Positions 10,794 to 21,764 are shown, counted from the first letter of the stretch. The stretch: DNA of 64,000 nt from Halichoerus grypus (GCF_964656455.1 NC_135719.1:133299284-133363283), one strand, 5' to 3'. Numbers and translations: made by a program. The notes: generated by a model from the sequence alone, not told the origin.

Positions 10794-11005
10794 GGGCGCC
10801 TGGGTGGCTCAGTTGGTTAAGCGACTGCCTTCGGCTCAGGTCATGATCCTGGAGTCCCTGGATCGAGTCCCGCATCAGGCTCCCTGCTCCGCAGGGAGCC
10901 TGCTTCTCCCTCTGACCCTCCCCCCTCTCATGTGCTCTCTCTCTCTCTCATTCTCTCTGTCTCAAATAAATAAATAAAATCTTTAAAAAAAAAAGAAAAA
11001 GAAAA
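10794..11005 (+). mobile_element. Can-SINE, full length
   Basis: Plus-strand copy with head GGGCGCCTGGGTGGCTCAG and the 'cctggagtccctggatcgag' body type, a CT-rich segment and tail AAATAAATAAAATCTTT followed by A-rich (AAAAAG)n. A perfect 17-bp TSD, AGAAAAATTCTGGCCTA, lies at 10777-10793 and 11006-11022. Confidence 0.97.
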
Positions 11006-11024
11006 AGAAAAATTCTGGCCTAAA

Positions 11025-11890
11025 GAAATAGTGCTGAGAGTTTCCAGAGTTAGCAAGAGAGAAGCGATCTCTTCCTAACAATACTATTGATAAAAACTTG
11101 GTACTTAGAGGGAACTTTTAATTAAGTATGTAAGCAAGGGCTTTTTTTTTTTTTTTTTCCTGAAGAAAAGTAATCAGGGCTCTGACATAAAGATGTGACA
11201 TTCCAGAACAGCAGGTTGGGAGACAGAGTAAGAGAAAGAAAAGGAAGGGTATCAGAGATTGAACAGAGGAGAAAACTAGACTCAAACCAGCAGATTTTAA
11301 AAATCTATTATTTCATGAGAAATAAAATTTGGAATTATTGTAGAATAGTTTGACATACCTGGGATTTATGTAGAATTATGGTTATGACAGTGTGTAATAA
11401 TTACAAAATAGCTCTGTGGTACTCTTTCTTTGATGTGGATTCCTTCATTTTTTTTTTTTTTTTTAATCCAGTTTTTAGTTATGTGAGCCATTCTGTGTTA
11501 AAGAAACTTTCCAAACAATGCCATACGTATTTATCTAATAGGGTGATTCTTTCCTGAAAATTAGAGACAAGAGTCAGTTGACTAGAGAAGATAGAATACG
11601 CTAGAAGGGAATCCTTAGATAATACTCTCTTAAGCTTATTACTTACTTACTGCATATTATGCGTTTAGTGGAGACTTTCAACTATTGACCACAATTAACA
11701 TGCCCTTTTGTTCATAGACCTCCAATTCTGTGGCATTAAAATAGTGCTAATATCAGGAATTGGGCTTCCTGATGCTGAGAAGTATACCCTAACTACTATC
11801 TCAGGGTATACTTCCGAAATTAATGTTAATAGTTGAGAGAGCACCTAATATTTTCTGAAATGAACTTGTGCCTAACTTTATGCTTCCTAT
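11025..11890. other. Unique noncoding sequence with poly-T runs
   Basis: Contains T runs near 11141-11158 and 11447-11464 and no recognised element. The run at 11447 could be the A-tail of an old antisense insertion, but no flanking duplication is visible. Confidence 0.35.
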
Positions 11891-11899
11891 GAATTATTA

Positions 11900-12270
11900 G
11901 TACTTAATTCTGGAAAACCCCTTATGATTTAGGTATTTTTATTATCCCTTATAACTGTTAAAGAAACTGAGGCAAGGGGCACCTGGGTGGCTCAGTCGGA
12001 TGGGCATCTGATTCTTGTTTTTGGCTCAGGTTGTGATCTCAGGGTCTTGGGATGCAGGCTGGGATGGGCTCTTCGCTCAGGGGGGAGTCATCTTGAAGAG
12101 TCTCCCCCGCTGCCCCTCCCCCTACTCACATGCTCTCTCTCTCTCTAAAATAAGTAAATAAATCTTTAAAAAAAGAAAGAAACTGAGGCAAATACAGATT
12201 AAATAAATTGCCTGAGGTCACAGTGATGCAAGAGCTGAGTCTCTAAAACACACACTGATCATATGCTTAA
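11900..12270 (-). mobile_element. MIR-type SINE split by a younger Can-SINE
   Basis: Reverse-complement MIR phrases lie on both sides of the Can-SINE: 'aggtatttttattatccctt' and 'aagaaactgaggcaa' to the left, and 'attgcctgaggtcacag' with 'gcaagagctgagtct' to the right. Removing the Can-SINE and one TSD copy restores continuous MIR order, so the MIR is the older element. Confidence 0.65.
11976..12175 (+). mobile_element. Can-SINE, diverged older subfamily
   Basis: Head GGGGCACCTGGGTGGCTCAG, then a variant body ('ttgtttttggctcaggttg') and a shortened tail with AAGTAAATAAATCTTT. A 16-bp TSD, AAAGAAACTGAGGCAA, lies at 11960-11975 and 12176-12191. It interrupts a MIR element. Confidence 0.95.
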
Positions 12271-12279
12271 AGGCATATC

Positions 12280-13720
12280 AAAATTTGGTTCAGTGTATAA
12301 GTTGCTTTCCTAATTTATTTTTTATTTTACTTAATACCTTTTGCAACTTGGACATTTATTCATAATATAAAATAATTCTGGAACATCTATGTTGAGTTCA
12401 ACTGCAGATATTTTCCCTAAATATAAATTGGATTACTCACAGTGAATTAAAAAAACAAAAAGCCAGATTATATTCAGTAAACAAAACAAAAATCTCAGTC
12501 TGTACATTCATCATTTCTACTTCTGGTAAACAAATCAAATAAAGTAAAGCATCATTCAGAATACCTTAATGTGAACTTTTGCCCTTGACTCATTACAAGA
12601 AATATTTTTTAGCACTGAAAATGTGTCTACTTTGTCTCAAATAGTCATATTTTCCAGTCTCAGAAGAGCTCACTCTCTTTCATATATTTAGGCTAAATGA
12701 AAAGCATTATCCATCAACTGCTAAAAGCCTTTGTAATGTTTTTATCAAAAACACAAACTATGGTTTAAGTCAGGGTTGACAGATTAAGAAATAAAAATAA
12801 GGGACATGTGGTTAAATTTGAATTTTAGATAGACAGTGATTTTTTTTAGTGTTAAGTATATGTTCTGTGATACTTGTGGGGACATACACTAAAAAATTAT
12901 TTGTTGCCTACATAAAATCTAAAATGGACTCAACATCCTATGTTTTATTTGGCAGCCATAGTATAAGAAGTCAAAATAAATCAAATAATTTGTAAAATTT
13001 TTGAAGATAGATACGTCAGATGTAAGTCTTCCCAAGTGATAAATTGACCTCTGGTGAAAATAAAAATACAATGTATACAGATATACACTATGGACTAATC
13101 ATTTTCATATTGCAGCTTCGTTAGCTGCTCGAATGCTTCCTGATGAGCTCCTTTTTCATGTTTTTTTTAAAATAATTTTACCCTTTATTTTTTTCTCCTG
13201 GATTATCATATTTAATGCGGTGACACTGGAACATTTTTATTTCATGTTTACAAAAGGGAAGTACTCTGATGAATAATTAAATCTAGGATGAGAAATTTTT
13301 AGAATTGTCTTAGATGAAGAACTGTTGTGCTGTTTTACTTTACTTTTTAAAGGGTGTACGTACAGACATCAGCCTTCCTTCCTCAAATCCTATTAAGATG
13401 AGACAAACCAAAGGCAAGTGACAAGTCTCCATCTTGTCCCTCACACAAATTCTGTTAAGAAAACACCAGATCTATTCTTTACAAGATTATTTAAGGAGGG
13501 AGTCAACCCAAAAAGATGCAATTGAATCATCATTATCTGGAACAAAAGGTAACTGACTTTGTTTCCAGAGCCGTTGTTATGTGAGAAAAAGCTTACTTTA
13601 TAGTCTGTATATCTAACGGTAAAATGTTCTAATGAATTTTTTTGACAAGTTAAATTGAAAACGGTGGTAATTCAGTAGCTAGGATCACATTTGTATTTGT
13701 TTTAACATTCCAAATGCCCA
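12280..13720. other. Unique AT-rich noncoding sequence
   Basis: About 1.4 kb without a gene or a repeat I can name. T- and A-rich throughout, with no open frame of note. Confidence 0.4.
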
Positions 13721-13724
13721 GCTT

Positions 13725-13930
13725 TGGATCATACTGATAATAACAGCTACTATCAACCAAGTTCCCTTTTTATGCCCGCTTTCTGTGTTAATTGCTTAAT
13801 AAGAGTTATCTCCTTAAACCCACCAACACTATGAAACAGGTGGTAATATTGTCCTCATTTTATTCATTAGGATACTTGCCTAAAGTCATATAGATAATAA
13901 GTAGCAGAACTTGTGCAAGATACAGTACTA
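13725..13930 (-). mobile_element. MIR-type SINE
   Basis: Reverse-complement MIR with recognisable order: 'taataacagctactatcaac', 'ttaattgcttaataagagtt', 'actatgaaacaggtggtaat', 'gtcctcattttattcatta' and 'gcctaaagtcatatag'. Diverged and lacking a TSD. Confidence 0.7.
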
Positions 13931-14299
13931 GGTGGAGAAAACATTATGACCCCCTATAAAATGGGACAAGAGTGACAAAATCTACAGAGAGAAGATGCTG
14001 AATTAGGCTGAGATACATCTTTCCATTTTTTGATTAATTAGCGCCAATCCCAATAAGTACATAAAAATAATTGTATTTTTTTAAATCATGATTTAAGAAA
14101 TTGCCCTATGGAAATAAAAGAAGTTGTAGAAGCTAAACACTCTCAACCTGCTTGTCTTTAAAGAACTAATGTGGATTCCCCTCTGTAATGATTCTCATCT
14201 CAGCTGCCTTTGGGAACTCCTGGAAAGCTTTAAAAAATTACTGATCCCTGAGTCCCCTGCTGGAGACCATGACTGAATCTACCTGGGTTACAGCCTGAG
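13930..14299. other. Unique noncoding sequence
   Basis: Near 14190-14290 the text 'gattctcatctcagctgcc' to 'ctgatccctgagtcccctgc' loosely resembles a hAT/MER5-type relic, too diverged to call. Confidence 0.3.
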
Positions 14300-14314
14300 T
14301 ATCAGACTATTTTA

Positions 14315-14519
14315 TTTTATTTTATTTTTTTTTAAGATTTTATTTATTTATTTGAGAGAGAGAATGAGAGACAGAGAGCATGAGAGGGAGGAGGGTCAGA
14401 GGGAGAAGCAGACCCCCTGCCGAGCAGGGAGCCCGATGCGGGACTCGATCCCGGGACTCCAGGATCATGACCTGAGCCGAAGGCAGTCGCTTAACCAACT
14501 GAGCCACCCAGGCGCCCAA
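14315..14519 (-). mobile_element. Can-SINE, full length
   Basis: Minus-strand copy ending CACCCAGGCGCCC, with the 'cgggactccaggatcatgac' body type. A 15-bp perfect TSD, TATCAGACTATTTTA, lies at 14300-14314 and 14520-14534. The open frame at 14352-14732 is largely this SINE. Confidence 0.97.
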
Positions 14520-14534
14520 TATCAGACTATTTTA

Positions 14535-16170
14535 AAGCTCCCTAATTGCTGGGGGGGAAGAAAGGCAAAAAAACCCCAAAAGACCACTATCACTACGTGC
14601 AGCATTTGTAGGCTAAATCTTAATGCAGCTGTTTACAGCAGTTTTTGCAAGTGTCTGAACAACATTCAAATTGATCCTGGCAGCTTTTCTAGCTACTGTA
14701 TATGGACGACTCCAAAAAATACATTACTTTGAACAGACATCTATCCCAGCTTCTCATTGGAATGCAGAACTAGAAAAGTAGGTTTTATCTGTTCCCAGAA
14801 GAGGGTGAGAAAGAAAGAGGGACCTTGTAAAGTACATGGAGATACAAAAAAAGTTGCTTAAAATTTCAAAAACAACAACAATCATAATAATAAAGTGGGA
14901 GGATACATCCTCAAAGACCAACATTTCAGAAGACTGCCTTGTTTCTCAATGTCTGAGGATAATACTGCAATAATTCCTGTCCCCAGCCCCTAGTTCCCTA
15001 ATTCCAAATTCTTTTTGGCATTCTTCTGAGAAAAGCAAACATACCCATGCATAAAGCCTTTAGTCCCTTGAGGTTCCCAGAAAGCAAATTAGTCCACATA
15101 GTAGATTAGAAATAGAAAAAGAAAAGTAGGGGGTGGTGACTTTTGGTCGTGGCAGGGATAGAAAGCAAATGATTTAAGAATGTGTGAGTGGCTGTTGGCA
15201 ACAGGGATTGGCTGTGAGCTTGGAGCCCCTCTGGGTTTGTTGGCTGTGGAAGTCCTAATTATGAGCATAATAGATAAACTCATCATGGCCACAACAAGCT
15301 ACTTAATCTGGTTCTGCTAATAAAGGCCAATTAAGTTTGCATTACGAAATGATTTCTAGAATTGAAGGTAGGTGGACTTTTAATTATGTATTGTTTGAAA
15401 ACACTAAAGATTTTGAATCTAGGGCTTGAAACATTATCTTTGGTATGTGGTAATAGTTCTGATCATACCAAAATTGTCTGCTGTACCTAAAATAGCAAAT
15501 CAATGATAAATGGAGTCAAATTGTTATGTAATTTGGATATAGGAGATTAGTATTATGTGTTTATATTATTTCTTCTTCTAGATGTCCCATTATTTCTGGG
15601 TAATTTAAATCAAGATACCAAATGGCCTTTTATCTCTATTTTTTTTCTCAAGAACTGATTCTAACTACCTAACAGCTGTTTGAATTTGGATTTAATAAAT
15701 GCCTTCTCTTCCACCCCGACAGCTAAGCTTTTGAACTAGTGGGTTGGTAATGAAGATACATAAAGATAAAGAGGAAAGAGGAACATTGGAATTACGTATA
15801 TTAGGTGTGCAGTGTCTAAAATGTCTGCAGTGCTTTGATTTCATTCTAGCTGCCTGTGGAAGTAGAGATGAATAAATATCAAACAACTTAAATCAGTCTA
15901 AGATCATAGAAGGAGCTCAATTTTGCTATGGAGCCCTTACTGTAAACACAATTTCCAACCAACAGAAGTAGAAGAACAACTGCTATCTAAGTTCACATGT
16001 TGGGATCCCTCTACTTACTTATTTGTGTTTGTTTGATTGTTGGCTTTGGTCTGTTTTATTAGGTTCTATTTTTAGAGGCATATGGAGAAGCGTAAAGTAT
16101 GTTTCTCCGTAGATGTTTAATAGAATTTTTGTTGGACTAGTGGATTCAGGTGTGAATCAGAATATCAGTC
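14535..16170. other. Unique noncoding sequence, possible regulatory DNA
   Basis: About 1.6 kb of repeat-poor DNA. The segment 15150-15360 has complex composition and clustered AT-rich homeodomain-like cores (CCTAATTATG, GCCAATTAAG, GCATTACG). That is compatible with a conserved noncoding element but not diagnostic. Confidence 0.3.
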
Positions 16171-16176
16171 TTACAG

Positions 16177-16362
16177 CACTGATTCTCAGACTCTAGCATG
16201 ATCAAAATCTCCTGGAGAGCCTGTGAGGACAAGGATCACCGCTCTTCATTCCCACCATTTCTCATTCAGTATTCCTAGGGGAGCACCCAACAATTTATAT
16301 TTCTAACAAGTTCCTAGGTGATGTTGATACTGCTGGGCCAGGGACCATACTTTGAACCACAG
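16177..16362 (-). mobile_element. MER5A-type hAT-Charlie element
   Basis: Reverse-complement MER5A layout: 'gattctcagactctagcatg', 'aaaatctcctggagagcc', 'tttctaacaagttcctagg', 'gatgttgatactgctgggc' and 'cagggaccatactttgaacc'. The inverted ends are decayed. It is the opposite-orientation relative of the copy at 8610-8777. Confidence 0.8.
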
Positions 16363-16520
16363 ATCTATTAGCACTTATAAAACAGTAACATTGCATAGTA
16401 TAACACGCAAAGACATGGCCAGTTTAGTCAGGACCTAGAGTCTCATTTGATTCACTCTAAAAATATGAATCCACATGAAAAAGAAGCATGTTTATGGCTT
16501 CCCTCATCAAACACATCAGA

Positions 16521-16722
16521 TTTTTTTTTTTTTTTTTTAAAGATTTTATTTATTTATTTGACAGAGAGACAGCGAGAGAGGGAACACAAGCAAGGGGAGT
16601 GGGAGAGGGAGAAGCAGGCTTCCCACAGAGCAGGGAGCCCGATGCGGGGCTCGATCCCAGGACCTGGAATCACGACCTGAGCCGAAGGCAGACGCTTAAC
16701 GACTGAGCCACCCAGGCGCCCC
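16521..16722 (-). mobile_element. Can-SINE, distal member of a nested pair
   Basis: Full-length minus-strand copy of the 'gggaacacaagcaaggggag' body type. Its A-tail (T run 16521-16538) abuts the left TSD of the pair (AAACACATCAGATTTT, 16509-16524), and its head ends at CCCC 16722. The junction GTGA-TTTT at 16723 resembles the left flank CAGA-TTTT, consistent with insertion at the A-tail boundary of the neighbouring SINE. Confidence 0.96.
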
Positions 16723-16726
16723 GTGA

Positions 16727-16930
16727 TTTTTTTTTTTTTTTTTAAGATTTTATTTATTTATTTGACAGAGAAAGAGACAGCGAGAGAGGGAACACAAGCA
16801 GAGGGAGTGGGAGAGGGAGAAGCAGGCTTCTGCCGAGCAGGGAGCCCGATGCGGGGCTCGATCCCAGGACTCTGGGATCATGACCTGAGCCGAAGGCAGA
16901 CGCTTAATGACTGAGCCACCCAGGCGCCCC
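16727..16930 (-). mobile_element. Can-SINE, proximal member of a nested pair
   Basis: Full-length minus-strand copy, similar to its neighbour but with distinct differences ('gagaaagagacagcg', 'cttctgccgagcaggg'). Its head abuts the right TSD AAACACATCAGATTTT at 16931-16946, whose partner lies beyond the other SINE at 16509-16524. One TSD therefore encloses both elements. Confidence 0.96.
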
Positions 16931-17072
16931 AAACACATCAGATTTTGTAACTTCCAGGAACCAGTCCCACACAAGAGAATGTATTCTGTGCTAGTACCCA
17001 ATTTCTATCCTTCTGTCTAAATTTCACTGACATTGATGGTATTTATATACTTTATCCTCCCACTTTTCCTTT

Positions 17073-17074
17073 AC

Positions 17075-17104
<30 letters not shown>
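17073..17104. repeat. (TTA)n microsatellite
   Basis: About ten uninterrupted ATT/TTA units. Confidence 0.95.
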
Positions 17105-17108
<4 letters not shown>

Positions 17109-17150
17109 ATTACATCTATACCATCATCAGGAACAACTAAGGTAACATTT

Positions 17151-17376
17151 TTTTTTAAAGATTTTATTTATTGTGGACATTGCTGCAAAAAAAAAAAGAA
17201 GATTTTATTTATTTATTTGACAGAGAGAGAGAGGGAACACAAGCAGGGGGAGTGGGAGAGGGAGAAGCAGGCTTCCTGCTGAGCAGGGAGCCTGATGCGG
17301 GGCTTGATCCCAGTACCCTGGGATCATGACATGAGCCGAAGGCAGATGCTTAACGAATGAGCCACACAGGCTCCCT
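17151..17376 (-). mobile_element. Can-SINE with rearranged tail
   Basis: Minus-strand copy with TSD GGTAACATTTTTTTTT (from 17141 and from 17377). The tail region is duplicated: 'aaagattttatttatt' is followed by a 14-bp GTGGACATTGCTGC, an A11 run, and a second 'aagattttatttattt' before the normal body. The head is decayed (CACACAGGCTCCC). Confidence 0.95.
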
Positions 17377-17389
17377 GGTAACATTTTTT

Positions 17390-18010
17390 TTTTTTTTTTT
17401 TTTTAATTAGGGTCTAGAAGGTAAGCTTAGTGTTAGTGATCTAAATGTGTTCCTAAATGCCTAAATCTCAGGGTCACTGGGTCAAATAAGACTCATCCTC
17501 TAAGCCCAAAGATGGGCATAACAAGCTTTTATCACATTTCTTAAAACCACATTTTGAAAGAAATCCCAGATTCCTGAACAAATTTGTTGCAGAACTAGAG
17601 GTACAAATGATTCAAAAGGCCAGGGCTTGCTTAATAGGAATCCGGACCAGGAATGCAGAGCCATAAATCCTTATGCCCCTGACAGCAACAGGATCATTGA
17701 GGAAGTTAGAGCTGACACATTAAACACCCAAGCAAAACGAAAGCACAACCCTTCACCTGGAGCAGATGGATACCAGGGTTTCTATGACTTTTATCACTTT
17801 AATCAACCAATCAAGTCTGTTTCAGATACCTATGCACTCTTCAGACATATGGACATGGAATTCCTGGCCAGTCCATTCTTATTTTACCTTTAGAAAATTT
17901 CTCTAACAAATGTTTCCTGCCTATGCTAGCCATATGTTACTGGAAGGAGGTCTTTGTAGAGCTTGGTCCTTCTGGAGATAGTAACTGCAAATGATGGATC
18001 ACAGAGATTA
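17390..18010. other. Unique sequence with an unexplained 88-codon open frame
   Basis: A plus-strand frame at 17627-17893 encodes a complex, non-repetitive 88-residue peptide (starts MLNRNPDQECRA, ends SPFLFYL). It has no signal peptide, domain or motif I recognise, no Kozak-like start and no splice or promoter context. In AT-rich DNA a frame of this length can occur by chance, so I do not call it a gene. Confidence 0.3.
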
Positions 18011-18135
18011 TGTAAGGTTAGAGCAGGAAGAATCTGTGGAGATGAGCTAATCCAGTTTTGTCATTTTACAGATGAATACATTTAGGTGGAGATGAGAGAA
18101 AGTCACACGGCCAGTTAGCGACAGATGATATAGGA
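18010..18135 (-). mobile_element. MIR-type SINE fragment
   Basis: Reverse-complement MIR core: 'tttgtcattttacagatgaa', 'gaaagtcacacggccagtta' and 'gcgacag'. No TSD. Confidence 0.6.
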
Positions 18136-18305
18136 GTGCTGGATTGTGCTTCTCTGCATGGTATACTTTCTCTTACTCAATATACCTTCTTAAGGAATTC
18201 AGTTATTCTAGAAGATGCTCATCAAGACTAGCATTATTTCAATGTCTGGAAACTGAAAATGGATCTACTTGTTTTTTATATTGTATTATGTATTATGATT
18301 CTATT

Positions 18306-18776
18306 TTGCAGAACAGAACCAATAGGATATATAGATATAGATATATAGGTATAGATGTCTCTACGGAGAGGTTTGTTTTAAGGAATTGGCCTACATGATT
18401 GTAATGGCTGGCAAATCTGAAATATGTAGGGAAGCCCTGAAGATTGGAAATTGAGACAAGACTTGATATTGCAGTCTTGACTCTGAAATCTGTAGTGCAA
18501 GCCAGCAGCCTGGAAATTCAGGCCAGGTTTATAATTTGCAGTCTTGAAGCACAATTGCTTCTCTATCTGGAAACCTCAATTTTTGCCCCTAAGACCTTCA
18601 GTTGACTGGATGAGATCCACCCACATTATAGAGGGCATTCTGCTTCACTGTAAGCTTACTGATTATAAATCTAATCACATCTACATTTACTTTCACAGCA
18701 ACGTCTAGACTATTATTTGACCCAACAACTGGGCATGACAGCCTAGCCAAGTGTGTGCATAAGATTAACCATCACA
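18306..18776 (-). mobile_element. Solo LTR of ERVL-like (MLT2-like) type
   Basis: Reverse-complement LTR: starts with 'cagaaccaataggatatata', continues 'ttaaggaattggcctacat', 'cagttgactggatgagatcc' and 'cacccacattatagagggca', and ends 'taagattaaccatcaca'. No internal coding sequence flanks it, so it is an LTR alone. A related LTR lies in the opposite orientation at 60902-61460. Exact subfamily not assigned. Confidence 0.6.
18328..18356. repeat. TATAGA-rich simple repeat
   Basis: Short ATATAGATATAG run inside the LTR, at the place where related LTRs usually carry a GT/TA microsatellite. Confidence 0.75.
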
Positions 18777-18789
18777 CGTTGGTTTATTT

Positions 18790-20340
18790 GTGATTCCTAA
18801 ACGTGTGTTTCATTCAGTTGTCTACATGACTAGAAAGTCAGGTCTAAAATAGTCCCCCCTTACGCATGGAGGATACATCCGAGAATCCCAGTGGATGTCT
18901 AAATCCACACATAGTACCAAATTCCATATACACTGTTTTTCCTATACATACATTCCTATGATAAAGTTTAATTGATAAATTAGGTATAGTAAGAGTTTAA
19001 CAACAATAATTAATAACAAAATAGAGTAATTATAACAACATATGTAATAAAAGTTATGTGAATATGGTCTCTCTCTCTTTCCCAAAATATCTTTTGGGAG
19101 TGTACCATACTCATCCTTCTTCTTATGATGATGTGAGACAATAAAATGCCTACATGAGGAGATGAAGTGAGGTATGCATTGTGACACAGTGTTAGGCTAC
19201 TATTGTCCTTCTGACAATACGTCAGAAGGAGGAACATATGCTTCCAGAGGGCCCATGAAGAAAGTGAAACCACAGATAAGTGGGGACTACTATATTTAGA
19301 AAGCACCAAGTTAAAAATTGCCTAGGTTAAGCAAGGTTTCCCAGGGTGGCCTTAGCTGGTACTGTACTCTCCATCAGTGTGATTCCTCTCTTTATTAATT
19401 TGCACCAATCTTTGAGTGAAGATAAGGGCTTGGTTAATTACCACTCTAAAGCCTCCATTCATATAAGGGGTCTTGATAGGGACAGAGTGAGGATATCTAA
19501 ATATCTCAATATATAAAAATACTTTATAAACTATACAATTTTACTCATCATTCATTTTCAGGTGGTATTCAGGGGATGGAGTATTACCTAAGCTTTTCTT
19601 TTTTTCTATCAGAAAGGCAACTAAAAGTTGATTCTTTAGATTTAGGGAGAAATTGACATTGGTCATCCGAGACCACAACAATAGAAGCCTAAAGTGCTGG
19701 GCTTTTTCTATGTAAGTTATGAAGAATATTACCTCAGCCTATGTTCATATTAAAGTATGCTTTTAAAGGAAAGCTGTCCTAAAGCATTTTTGATGTTTGC
19801 ACAGACTCATGCATGTAGAGATTATTGTCACGTGTAGAGTTCTTGCTTTCCCTGATATCTCTCTTCCCATCACTTCTTGACACTGTCCAAACTGTCCCTC
19901 CACCCCCACTGCTTCCTTCAGAATTTACAAACATGAACTCTGTGGGAATAGCATGCAATCTAGAAATTATGGAGAAATTGTTCCACCTATTCAATGGGAG
20001 CCTATTAAAAATTTAAAGAACATTGTCTCAAGTAAACTTTCTAGTAATGATTGGTTTACTCGCATCCACCAGTTTCTTTCTTATTAAAAAAACCTCTAAA
20101 GCTCTCTAAATTCAGAAATCATATATTCACTACTCTTCTTTTGTTTAAAAATGTGTGTAGATATAACTATACAAAAATCGTTTATTTCACTATATTGACA
20201 TTTTGAGGGGGGGAGGTGCATATTAGGAAATACATGTTAGGTCTGGAAATTATAGTCATAATTTATTCTAAGTTTAACAAATTCAATACTAGATTTTAAC
20301 TTTCCAGAATTATAATTTTTTAATCACCCAAAATTTAGAG
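18790..20340. other. Unique AT-rich noncoding sequence
   Basis: About 1.5 kb without a nameable repeat. Near 18860-18935 the text 'ccttacgcatggaggatac' and 'ccagtggatgtctaaatcc' hints at an old DNA-transposon relic. Minus-strand frames at 18942-19309 are unremarkable. Confidence 0.35.
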
Positions 20341-20343
20341 TAC

Positions 20344-20390
20344 AGTTTTTTTTCTTTTTCTTTTTCTTTTTTTTTTTTTTTTTTTGCTTT
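20344..20390. repeat. T-rich (TTTTTC)n tract
   Basis: Pyrimidine tract of TTTTTC units followed by a long T run. It could be the degraded A-tail of an antisense insertion, but no element body is recognised next to it. Confidence 0.85.
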
Positions 20391-20689
20391 GTTTTTATAG
20401 AGTAAAAAGATTAATTTACCTGAAATGTTGAAATCTCACACCTCGGTCTTGGCACCTACAATCTCATTGCTTAAAAAATGTCTACTTGTTGCTGAAACAC
20501 TGTATTAAGTGTCATGACCTCGATGAAGACACCGTTGATTGTATTTGCTACTAAGTCTCATCCTACTCACTCCCTGACAGCATTCTGTTTCCTGAACTGC
20601 AGTATCTCATTGGGAAAGATAGACATGCTAGGCACCTACTCTGTCAGGACCTTGCTCAACAGTGAAACCTCAGAAAAGTCCTAAGTTGA

Positions 20690-20805
20690 GATAAAGAGCG
20701 TCATTTTACAGATTAAGAACTGAGTGTTAAATTATATAAAGAACCCAGGGCCTGGCAGTTTGTAATATGCAAACACAGGATTTAAACCGCTTGCTAGTGA
20801 GCTGT
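20690..20805 (-). mobile_element. MIR-type SINE fragment
   Basis: Reverse-complement MIR-like: 'cgtcattttacagattaaga', then 'aacccagggcctggcag' and 'acacaggatttaaacc'. Weakly conserved. Confidence 0.5.
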
Positions 20806-20814
20806 TTATATTTA

Positions 20815-20947
20815 TTCATCCACTTAGAGCTCCGTCAGCACTAAATAAACTGTTCTATTTATCTGTTTATCCTCAACTCAAAGTGCAGCCCATGGCACAT
20901 AATAATTACTTGATGAATCTTGAGTAGTTGTATGAATGAATGAAGTT
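20815..20947 (+). mobile_element. LINE L2 3' end
   Basis: L2-type 3' terminus: 'tttatcctcaactcaaagtg', 'cccatggcacataataatta', 'cttgatgaatc' and the terminal 'tgaatgaatga' repeat characteristic of L2 tails. Confidence 0.55.
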
Positions 20948-20949
20948 TT

Positions 20950-21670
20950 TTTTTTTTTTCTAAATTCAAATCTTTCACAGTAAATTTATAGAGATTTACA
21001 AAGTGCTAAATCTCAAACAGATAACATTTATTTCCAGTTCCCCTATCCATCCTATTTCAAGGTTTCCTCTAGAGGTTAGTAGTTTTTTTACCTTTGACAC
21101 CAGGTTAACACATAATTATCTTTTTATTGTGAAAAAATGGAAAGGTTATCATGACATTTGATGGAAAAAGTCAACTGAAATAATACATTCTGTGAAATAC
21201 AACTGTCAAAGCAGAAATCCAACACCGTTCTTTTATTTCTCTGCAAAACATATATACGTTTAGCTACAGATAATTAACATTTATAAAAGCCATAAAAGCT
21301 CACCTGAAACTTTTGGCAGGTAATTAGTTGGATGAATTGATTAATGTACATCTTAATCACTTATAATAGAGTGGCTTAATGTGGATGTGTACCTGTTTTG
21401 CAACCCCGTACAGAAAAATCGTCACAAGTTTAATGTTATGTCAGTCCAGCTTCTCAAAGAAAACCATGAAATCTTCTATGATTATGATTCATTGCATAAA
21501 TATCTTTTCAAACATAATAAATTCGGGACATAAAATCTGAAGTTATGTATGCTATTAGAATTCTAAGTTAATAGTGAATATAAAGTGATGGTATCCAAAA
21601 ACACATATGTTAGATTATGCTACCAAAAATTAAGTGATATGTCACTTACCTTGTGTCATCTCCAGTGAGA
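20950..21670. other. Unique AT-rich noncoding sequence
   Basis: Begins with a T13 run at 20947. No gene or recognised repeat. Confidence 0.4.
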
Positions 21671-21671
21671 A

Positions 21672-21763
21672 TTTAAGAATCTATTATGTTTATATGCTAT
21701 GGGCTACTGAAGGCATGTTTAAGAATCTATTATGCTTAAGTGCTATGGACTACTGAAGGCAGT
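21672..21763 (+). repeat. Two-copy tandem duplication, 46-bp unit
   Basis: Units 21672-21717 and 21718-21763 share 'tttaagaatctattatg' and 'actactgaaggc'-type sequence, differing at about six positions. The divergence suggests an older event than the 8.2-kb duplication. Confidence 0.95.
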
Positions 21764-21764
21764 T

